The notes below the pieces were generated by a model. It did no database searches. It was not told where the DNA came from and saw only the letters and a program-made list of their open reading frames with translations. This document shows positions 6,699 to 12,062 of a stretch of DNA of 12,062 bases, piece by piece. This DNA is from JABCZZ01 sp964454545 (GTDB lineage: Bacteria; Pseudomonadota; Alphaproteobacteria; Rickettsiales; JABCZZ01): contig CAYVTI010000055.1 in NCBI GenBank assembly GCA_964454545.1, forward strand, positions 1-12,062, read 5' to 3'. Both the position numbers and the translations under genes were made by a program. Numbering within the stretch: the first letter of the stretch is position 1; every line of letters starts with the position of its first letter.

Positions 6699-7942
6699 GC
6701 CGGTATCAAACTCGCCAGGCTCACCTCTTCCTGCGTTCCCTTGTCCAGATCCTTCACGACTATGGCCTGTTTTACAAGTTCTTCCTCTCCCATGATAAGT
6801 GCAAGCCGTGCATTTGCCCTGTCGGCTTTCTTCATACGGTTCTTCAAATTGCCCCTGTAACCCAGATCGACATGGAAACCCTGCATGCGCAATTTTTCAG
6901 CCAGCATCATGGCCTTTTTCTCTGCCGCATCGCCCAGCGGGATGACGGACACAGGACGCACAGGTTTCGCAAATGCCGGATGGTTGTCATAGTCGATGAG
7001 CGCCATCAGCCTTTCAATACCGGCCGCGAAGCCGATGCCGGGCGTGGGCGTCCCGCCCATGATCTCCATGAGTCCATCGTATCGCCCGCCGCCAAGAACG
7101 GTGGCTTGTGCGCCGAGCAATTCGGTCGTGAACTCAAATACAGTGTGATTATAATAATCGAGCCCTCGCACCAGTTTTTCGTTAAGGGTATAATGGATGC
7201 CAAGGGCGGTGAGCCCTTCCGTAACGGTGGCGAAGAATTCTTTTGCCGCAGGGGTAAGATATTCCTCCATGCGGGGGGCGCCGCCGATGATCCTGCGGTC
7301 GCCTTCGTCTTTGGAATCAAGGATGCGCAGCGGGTTGCGATCCAGGCGTTTCCGGCTGTCTTCCGACAATGCGTTTTCGTGCCCATGGAAAAACGCAATC
7401 AATGCATTGCGGTAATTGGCGCGGCTTTCGGCGTCACCCAGGGTATTGAGTTCCAGCTTCACTTTATCGGCAAGCCCGAGTGCGGAAAGCATCTGCCAGG
7501 CGAGCGCGATCATCTCGATATCGCCCAGCGGTTCGGCGACGCCGAGCAGTTCCGCGTCTATCTGGTGGAATTGCCGCATGCGGCCTTTCTGCGGCCGTTC
7601 GTAGCGGAAGGCCGGGCCGGCACAGAAAAATTTCAACGGCAGCTGATCCTGCAGGTTGTTCGATATGAAGGCGCGCGCAACGCCTGCGGTGAATTCCGGC
7701 CTGAGCGTCAGCTGCTCGCCGCCGCGATCGGCGAAGGTATAGGTTTCCTTGGTCACGACATCCGAGGTGTCGCCCAGCGTGCGGTGGAAAACTTCGCTGA
7801 ATTCGAATACCGGAGTGGCGATTTCCCCGTAGCCATAACGCTCAGCCACGGCAAATGCCTGCTCGGTAACGAAGCGGAATTTGCGGCAGTCTTCCGGGAG
7901 CAAATCGTGCGTTCCGCGCACGGGCTGGAGTTTCTGTGACAT
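6699..7942 (-). CDS. hisS: Histidyl-tRNA synthetase (3' end in gap)
   Basis: This class II aminoacyl-tRNA synthetase charges tRNA-His as a homodimer in the cytoplasm. From the ATG at 7942, 414 full codons plus the first two bases of another (Ala) are visible, close to the usual 410-430, so only a few residues are lost in the gap. Seen in order: PVRGTHDLLPED at the N-terminus, TLRPEFTAGVARA (79-91), motif 2 FRYERPQKGRMRQFHQ (112-127), the histidine-specific LVRGLDYYNHTVFEF (257-271), GGGRYDGL (284-291), motif 3 GIGFAAGIERL (302-312), and the C-terminal anticodon-binding domain from about 329 with LRMQGFHVDLGYRGNLKNRM. All catalytic signatures are present. It begins three bases after the yciB stop, so it is translated as the second cistron of that pair. 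Confidence 0.96.
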
Positions 7943-7945
7943 GGC

Positions 7946-8494
7946 TTATTCGTTATCCAGTTGGTGTTTCTGTATGAACCAGGTCTGTAGCCCTGTAAAG
8001 AGCATGGTAAGCCCTAACAATCCAAAGACCTTGAAGCTGACCCATGTGCCGGTGGGGAAATTGCGCCAGACATATTCGTTCAGCAGCGCCATGCAGAGAA
8101 AAAAGATGCCGAAGCGCAACGACAGGAGATACCAGCCTTCGGCGGTCAACTGGAAGGCGGCCCCTAATATGTGTTTGAGCAGGCCTTTTCCGCGCAGGCA
8201 CCCGCCGAGCAGGATGGCTGCAAACGCAAGGTTGACCAGGGTAGGCTTGATCTTGATGAATGTCTCGTCATGCAGCCAGAGGGTAAGGCCGCCGAATAAG
8301 GCCACCACTATGGCCGTAATCAGGGGAGCCAAGGCAATCCGGCGCTCATAGGCGTAGATAATGGCAAGCGCTGCCAAGGTGAGGACGAGCAGGGCGGCGG
8401 TGGCGGCGAAAAGATCAAAAAACTTGTAGACGCCGAAAAAAACAGCCACCGGAAGCAGGTCTAAAAACAGCTTTATTTGTGGATTTAATGTCAC
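7946..8494 (-). CDS. yciB: Inner-membrane septation protein A / YciB family
   Basis: This 182-residue polytopic inner-membrane protein belongs to the YciB (IspZ, septation protein A) family. The family has been linked to cell division and envelope synthesis, but its molecular role is not settled. Hydrophobic segments fall at about 10-26, 28-48, 54-73, 84-98, 117-139 and 150-173, so five or six membrane spans. The family-typical DETFIKIKPTLVN lies at 76-88, and GKGLLKHILG and TWVSFKVFGL are also recognisable. The start is a GTG at 8494: the hydrophobic NPQIKLFLDLLPVAVFF opening matches the family and no nearer ATG fits. The ribosome binding site is weak. hisS follows after 3 bases, so the two form one operon read away from the phoB-like gene. 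Confidence 0.93.
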   Translation of the reverse strand: MTLNPQIKLFLDLLPVAVFFGVYKFFDLFAATAALLVLTLAALAIIYAYERRIALAPLITAIVVALFGGLTLWLHDETFIKIKPTLVNLAFAAILLGGCLRGKGLLKHILGAAFQLTAEGWYLLSLRFGIFFLCMALLNEYVWRNFPTGTWVSFKVFGLLGLTMLFTGLQTWFIQKHQLDNE

Positions 8495-8523
8495 AGTACG
8501 ATTATTCTTTCTTTTCTTTTACG

Positions 8524-8538
8524 AATAAGTAACTTATT
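8524..8538. promoter_or_regulatory. Perfect 15-bp palindrome in the yciB/phoB divergent spacer
   Basis: AATAAGT-A-ACTTATT is a perfect inverted repeat with 7-base arms around one base. It lies in the AT-rich divergent spacer (8495-8608), 30 bases from the yciB start and 71 from the phoB-like start. Its size and symmetry suit a dimeric regulator, but chance is possible in such AT-rich DNA. No PHO-box repeat and no convincing -35/-10 pair were found here. Confidence 0.35.
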
Positions 8539-8608
8539 TATTGTCTAATCTGAAATATAAAAAAATACTATCGAATATTACTGAAAATAACAGGGATTGA
8601 GTATAATT

Positions 8609-9349
8609 ATGAGCGGATTACAAGGCATTGAAACAAAAGTCCTTATTGTGGAAGACGAAGCTGCCATTGTCACAATGCTTCGTTATAATCTGGAAAAGGA
8701 AGGTTTCAAGGTATATTACACCGGCGATGGCGACGAAGCCGTGGGCCTTGTGAAAGCGCACCATCCGGACGTCATCGTGCTGGACTGGATGCTGCCGGGG
8801 ATGTCGGGCATTGATATCTGTTCGGAACTGCGCCGCCAGGAAGAGACCAAGACCGTGCCGATTATCATGCTGTCCGCGCGCGGCGAGGAAAACGACCGTA
8901 TCCGTGGCCTCGATGCAGGCGCCGACGATTATATGGTAAAGCCGTTTTCGCCCAGCGAGCTGATTGCCCGCATCCGTGCGGTGCTGCGCCGCCTGCGCCC
9001 GGCATTGTCGGAAAAAGTGCTTACGTTTGGTGGCCTCAGGATGGATATGGTCACCCACCATATCACCCGCGATGGCCAGCCGGTGCATCTGAGCCCTACG
9101 GAATTCAGCCTGCTGCGCTATCTCATGGAGCATCCCGGCCGCGTATTTTCGCGCGAACAGCTGCTTGATGCCGTCTGGGGGCATGATATCTATGTGGAGT
9201 TGCGTACGGTGGATGTGCATATCCGCCGCCTGCGCAAGGGGCTTGCCATCAGTGAAGGACAGTCGGAACTGGTGCGCACCGTGCGTTCCGCCGGATACGC
9301 GCTCGAAGAAGTGCCGACCGGTGAGAAACAGGCCGACTCGCCGGACTAG
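8609..9349 (+). CDS. phoB: PhoB-like OmpR-family response regulator
   Basis: This is a 246-residue two-component response regulator and DNA-binding transcription factor. The receiver domain (about 9-122) has the acidic pair EDE (15-17), phospho-acceptor Asp59 in VIVLDWMLPGMSG, Ser89 in IIMLSARGEENDRIRGLDAGADDYMVKPF, written here as separate motifs, and Lys111. The winged-helix domain (about 136-235) has LSPTEFSLLRYLMEHPGRVF (161-180), SREQLLDAVWGHDIYVE and the recognition helix TVDVHIRRLRKGL (200-212). This pattern is that of PhoB, the phosphate-starvation regulator, rather than CtrA or OmpR. The ATG at 8609 is preferred over an in-frame TTG at 8597: AGGGATTGAG just upstream can serve as binding site for the ATG. 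No histidine kinase, phoU or pst gene is in the window, so the phosphate role is inferred. It converges on the pilin-like gene, stop codons 9 bp apart. Confidence 0.9.
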   Translation: MSGLQGIETKVLIVEDEAAIVTMLRYNLEKEGFKVYYTGDGDEAVGLVKAHHPDVIVLDWMLPGMSGIDICSELRRQEETKTVPIIMLSARGEENDRIRGLDAGADDYMVKPFSPSELIARIRAVLRRLRPALSEKVLTFGGLRMDMVTHHITRDGQPVHLSPTEFSLLRYLMEHPGRVFSREQLLDAVWGHDIYVELRTVDVHIRRLRKGLAISEGQSELVRTVRSAGYALEEVPTGEKQADSPD

Positions 9350-9358
9350 AATTTTCCC

Positions 9359-11239
9359 TTATCGTGAAACGCTGGTTTCATTGCCCACGGAATAGAACCC
9401 AACCGAATTGCCAAAGTTTGCTTTATCCGGTGTGCTCTGATTGGTATATTCAGCGGCAATCCAGCTCGCAGAGCGCGGTGTCTCTGATACACGCACCTCA
9501 TCAATATCGCCGGTAAGCCACCAGTGAAAGTTACCGGCATCGTTATCGCCGCCCGAACTGCTCCACCTTCCTGCTCCCAGAGCAAAAACTGTCTGGGGAG
9601 CAGTAGGTGTGGTTGTGGTATTGAATGGAACGCCAGCAGCGCTGCCATTAACATATAGCTGCCCGGTGCCGTTATTGCGTACCAGTACGAGATAATACCA
9701 AGGGGCAGAGTTTCCCGTAGTTGCAGTTACTCCGCTGTCATAGGTAGTAGTGCTGCCCCCGTAATGCGCTTCCCAGTTCCAATGAGTGGATACGCTTTTC
9801 AGAATGATTGAGTATCCATTTCCTCCAGTGTCAGTATCCATGCCATTCGCCACGATAGCATTGGTAGCGGTAGGGGTAGCAGTGACTTTTGCCCATGCGG
9901 ATAAGGTAAAATTATCCGCCATCACCGAAGGGGTCGTTGCAGTGTACAGGTAATTGGAATTAAAATATCTTCCATTCGCGATATATCCGGCAACATTGCT
10001 GGCGCCGCTGATTGTCAGGCTTTTTGCAAATGATGTGCTATCAGGAGCAACGGTATTGGAGGATGTATTCAGATGGTAGACCGCCTTATAATAGCTGTCC
10101 CATGTGCCGCTGGGGGTCGACTTGTCGCTGGTAATGGATGAATCATCGTACCGTATGCGGATGACGGTATCAGAAGCATTCGAAACCGAGGGAACCTGCA
10201 CCCAGGCTTCGATCTCACCGGTAGAAGAATTATAATTCTCCCGCTCAAAAGGCAGCAGGTTCCCATTCGTATCAGTAAAAGTGATATCATAACCGTTGGA
10301 ATTTTGTACTTCGCCCCCGTGTGCCACGGTTTTCAGATAGCTATAAGTGCCTGAGAAAAGCATCGGGAAAGAGGGCAGGGGCAGAGCGCCGGTAACCTTG
10401 GTATGATCGATGGTAATGGTGCGGTAGAATGGCGGGCAGAGGCTGACACTCACGCTTGCTGGCAACGTATTAAGGCTCCATAGCGGGCTCTTGTACACCA
10501 CGATATCGTCAAAGGTAGAAGTTGCGCCTTGATTTACCAGCGGCGCAAACTGGCCGTTGCCATTGGCGTTAAGTCCTCCGCCCGGTTGTACCTGCGCGTT
10601 GGCGGCCTGACTGGTATCGGTCGAGCCATTGTCAAGGCGTGTGGCCGTTCCGCTTGTCCCCTGCAGCGGCAACCAAGCTCCGTAACCATCCCTGCCATGA
10701 CTTACCAGCGCTGCGACCGTATTCTGAGACACTCCGTTATCATTGACTGTAATTCCGCCGGTCAGCGAACTGGAGGACTGGCATCCGGTAGCGTTTGTAT
10801 CTACCAGGTAGGTTATGTCCCTTCCATAACTGTCTATGGCGTAATCCCTGGATAACCCAAGAGTAAGCACCGGCACCATGCCTATGGCGATATGGCTGGT
10901 GGTATCGGCATACGCCGCGTTGGGAGGGTTGCTCACTTTATAACAATCGTATGTCGTGCCGGAGTTAGGGGACGCAACGCCGTAATTGCTGGCGCCGATG
11001 GCGATCGTCGGATCTGCCGGGCAGGGCAACCGGCCGCTGTTTGCCGCCTGATAGTTGCGCAACGCGCTAAGGATTGCCTGCATCCTGGCGGTACTGTCCC
11101 CTGCCGGCTTGACCGAAGTTTTGAGCGTGGAGGGAAGAACGGCCACCAGCGCCAGCGAGGCGATGGTCAGTATGACGCACAGCTGGATTAAGGTAAAACC
11201 TTTTCTGGAACGGAGGGAAAAAAGCCTGTGCCGTTGCAT
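9359..11239 (-). CDS. Prepilin-like surface protein with DUF2341 and LamG domains
   Basis: This 626-residue protein is probably processed by prepilin peptidase and displayed or secreted. The leader MQRHRLFSLRSRKG (basic, 14 residues) ends in Gly, followed by FTLIQLCVILTIASLALVAV, a type IV pilin-type hydrophobic helix. Mature +5 is Gln instead of the usual Glu. Next comes a pilin-like region (about 50-270) with ALRNYQAANSGRLPCPADPT and ALVSHGRDGYGAW. A DUF2341-like region (about 271-375) follows, with FYRTITIDHTKV, YDITFTDTNGNLLPFERENY and EAWVQVP, and then a LamG/concanavalin-A-like domain (about 440-590) with ADNFTLSAWAKV, QLYVNGSAAG and GDIDEVRVSETPRSASWIA. The body is rich in Thr, Ser, Asn and Gly, as is common for surface proteins. 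The start at 11239 has AAGG six bases upstream; an ATG at 11257 lacks any binding site. Function (adhesion or glycan binding) is inferred; the ligand is unknown. Confidence 0.85.
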   Translation of the reverse strand: MQRHRLFSLRSRKGFTLIQLCVILTIASLALVAVLPSTLKTSVKPAGDSTARMQAILSALRNYQAANSGRLPCPADPTIAIGASNYGVASPNSGTTYDCYKVSNPPNAAYADTTSHIAIGMVPVLTLGLSRDYAIDSYGRDITYLVDTNATGCQSSSSLTGGITVNDNGVSQNTVAALVSHGRDGYGAWLPLQGTSGTATRLDNGSTDTSQAANAQVQPGGGLNANGNGQFAPLVNQGATSTFDDIVVYKSPLWSLNTLPASVSVSLCPPFYRTITIDHTKVTGALPLPSFPMLFSGTYSYLKTVAHGGEVQNSNGYDITFTDTNGNLLPFERENYNSSTGEIEAWVQVPSVSNASDTVIRIRYDDSSITSDKSTPSGTWDSYYKAVYHLNTSSNTVAPDSTSFAKSLTISGASNVAGYIANGRYFNSNYLYTATTPSVMADNFTLSAWAKVTATPTATNAIVANGMDTDTGGNGYSIILKSVSTHWNWEAHYGGSTTTYDSGVTATTGNSAPWYYLVLVRNNGTGQLYVNGSAAGVPFNTTTTPTAPQTVFALGAGRWSSSGGDNDAGNFHWWLTGDIDEVRVSETPRSASWIAAEYTNQSTPDKANFGNSVGFYSVGNETSVSR

Positions 11240-11266
11240 GAGACACCTTAAATTCATATGCGGCTG

Positions 11267-11295
11267 ATTTTATCAAATAGATTTAATAATTACAA
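11267..11295 (-). promoter_or_regulatory. Candidate promoter of the prepilin-LamG gene
   Basis: On the minus strand TTGTAA (11295-11290) and TAAAAT (11272-11267) are 17 bases apart. Transcription would start near 11260, giving a leader of about 21 bases to the ATG at 11239 but only 3 to the ATG at 11257, which favours the shorter start. It lies in the 77-bp AT-rich spacer between the two LamG genes, implying the downstream copy can be expressed on its own. Confidence 0.45.
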
Positions 11296-11316
11296 TAACT
11301 GATAAATAACCATATA

Positions 11317-12062
11317 TTAACGTCCGGCCGATGTGCTTACGCTGTAGAAAGTGCTGGGCAAGCTCTGGTTGTTATATTCGGTGGCGATCCAGTCGGCGGA
11401 ACGTGGGGTAGAGGACAACCTTATTTCATCGATATTACCGGTAAACCACCAATGTATATCCCCGGTATTATTAGGAGTCTGCCATAATCCGCCCCCGATA
11501 GTAAAAAGGGTAGCGGGCGTGACAGGTGTAGTTGCCCAAGTCGAGCCTTTTGCGACGCCATTTACATATATCTGGCTGGTGCCGCCGTTCCTGGTTAAGG
11601 TCAGATATGTCCATGTGCCTGTAGCTGCCACCACGCCAGAATCATAGGTCCCTACAGTCCCGTAATGCGCTTTCCAGTGCGTGCTATTTATCTGGAAGCC
11701 ATAGCCTTTACCGGCGGCGGCGTCCGTATCAGGACCATTGGATACTATGGTCATGGTGCTGCTATTGCTGGAAGGATATACCCAGGCCGACAGGGTAAAG
11801 TTGTCAGTCGCGGTCATGGGCATGGTAGATGTATATAAATATTGTGAAGCCCATGAAGCATTGAATCCTTTGCCATAAGATGCAATTCCTGCGGGGTTTG
11901 GATTTGTCGTGCCGTTATTGGTTAAATTTTTAGCATTGGAAGTACTATCCGTTGAGGTCGTACCATTGTTATAACTGCCATTCAAATGATAGACCGCAGC
12001 ATAATACGCATCCCAGGTTGCGGCGGCATGGGACTGGTCTGTGGAGACGCCGGCGTTGCCGT
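11317..12062 (-). CDS. Second DUF2341/LamG-type protein, C-terminal part (partial)
   Basis: The reading frame is open from the stop at 11317 to the right window edge (about 248 codons visible), so the N-terminus is missing. A TTG at 11985 is not a credible start: the frame continues upstream with TWDAYYAAVYHLNGSY, which aligns with TWDSYYKAVYHLNTSS of the downstream gene. The LamG-like domain is recognisable from ATDNFTLSAWVYPS, GYGFQINSTHWKAHYG, YDSGVVAATGTWTYLTLTRN, QIYVNGVAKG and GNIDEIRLSSTPRSADWIATEY. Both proteins end in FYSV plus a short tail. It is a paralogue of the neighbouring gene, on the same strand, 77 bp upstream of it. Whether it also has a prepilin leader cannot be seen. An upstream DUF2341 region is likely but mostly outside the window. 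Confidence 0.85.
   Translation of the reverse strand, partial: GNAGVSTDQSHAAATWDAYYAAVYHLNGSYNNGTTSTDSTSNAKNLTNNGTTNPNPAGIASYGKGFNASWASQYLYTSTMPMTATDNFTLSAWVYPSSNSSTMTIVSNGPDTDAAAGKGYGFQINSTHWKAHYGTVGTYDSGVVAATGTWTYLTLTRNGGTSQIYVNGVAKGSTWATTPVTPATLFTIGGGLWQTPNNTGDIHWWFTGNIDEIRLSSTPRSADWIATEYNNQSLPSTFYSVSTSAGR

Noticed and set aside
4998..6860. A 620-residue plus-strand protein reading through the N run
   Set aside because: The frame after the gap is antisense to hisS, and the gap length is a placeholder. fadD must end inside the gap.
6872..7939. 355-residue open frame on the plus strand opposite hisS
   Set aside because: It is an antisense shadow; the minus strand encodes complete HisRS motifs over the same bases.
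6560..7942. A 460-residue HisS reading through the N run on the minus strand
   Set aside because: The residues beyond the gap are antisense to fadD. HisS should end within a few codons of 6699.
8602..8607. TATAAT just before the phoB-like ATG as a -10 box
   Set aside because: The matching -35 position (TTACTG) is poor, and transcription would begin inside the gene. It is likely coincidental AT-rich sequence.
11317..11985. A complete 222-residue LamG protein starting at a TTG
   Set aside because: The frame is open to the window edge and the upstream residues align with the paralogue, so the gene is truncated by the window, not short.
1..12062. CRISPR array, tRNA, rRNA or insertion sequence
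   Set aside because: On reading through, I found no direct-repeat/spacer pattern, no cloverleaf-like sequence and no transposase frame.

Overview
The window reads as a chromosomal segment of an alphaproteobacterium from a draft or metagenome-derived assembly. The evidence is a MipZ-type division ATPase with Caulobacter-like motifs, a PhoB-like regulator whose sequence closely matches alphaproteobacterial PhoB, and the general housekeeping content. A run of exactly 100 N (6599-6698) marks a scaffold join. No transposase, integrase, CRISPR array, tRNA or rRNA is visible.

Left part (1-4802, all minus strand, transcribed right to left): mipZ, mnmE, rpmI, rplT, pheS and pheT. mipZ and mnmE are 46 bp apart. 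rpmI-rplT-pheS-pheT form the classical ribosomal-protein/Phe-tRNA synthetase cluster, with ATGA overlap coupling between pheS and pheT and no infC in front. A good sigma70-type promoter and a large structured palindrome lie between mnmE and rpmI. A near-perfect 28-bp inverted repeat, resembling dispersed dRS3-type repeats, lies between rplT and pheS.

Middle part (4803-8494): a divergent promoter region separates mipZ from a plus-strand long-chain acyl-CoA ligase (fadD-like). The ligase converges on a minus-strand yciB-hisS pair. The 3' ends of fadD and hisS both fall into the N gap, so both are partial but nearly complete.

Right part (8495-12062): an AT-rich divergent spacer with a perfect 15-bp palindrome leads to an orphan phoB-like response regulator on plus. 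Its stop codon is separated by only 9 bp from that of a minus-strand gene encoding an unusual surface-type protein. That protein has a type IV prepilin N-terminus (with Gln instead of Glu at mature position +5), a DUF2341-like region and a LamG/concanavalin-A-like domain. Upstream of it, and cut by the window edge, is a second gene with clearly homologous C-terminal sequence, so this is a tandem pair of paralogues. This pair is the least ordinary part of the window and the best candidate for an undescribed system, possibly pilus-displayed glycan-binding or adhesive proteins. The rest is translation (PheRS, HisRS, L20, L35, tRNA modification), cell division and envelope (MipZ, YciB), lipid activation and phosphate-type signalling.
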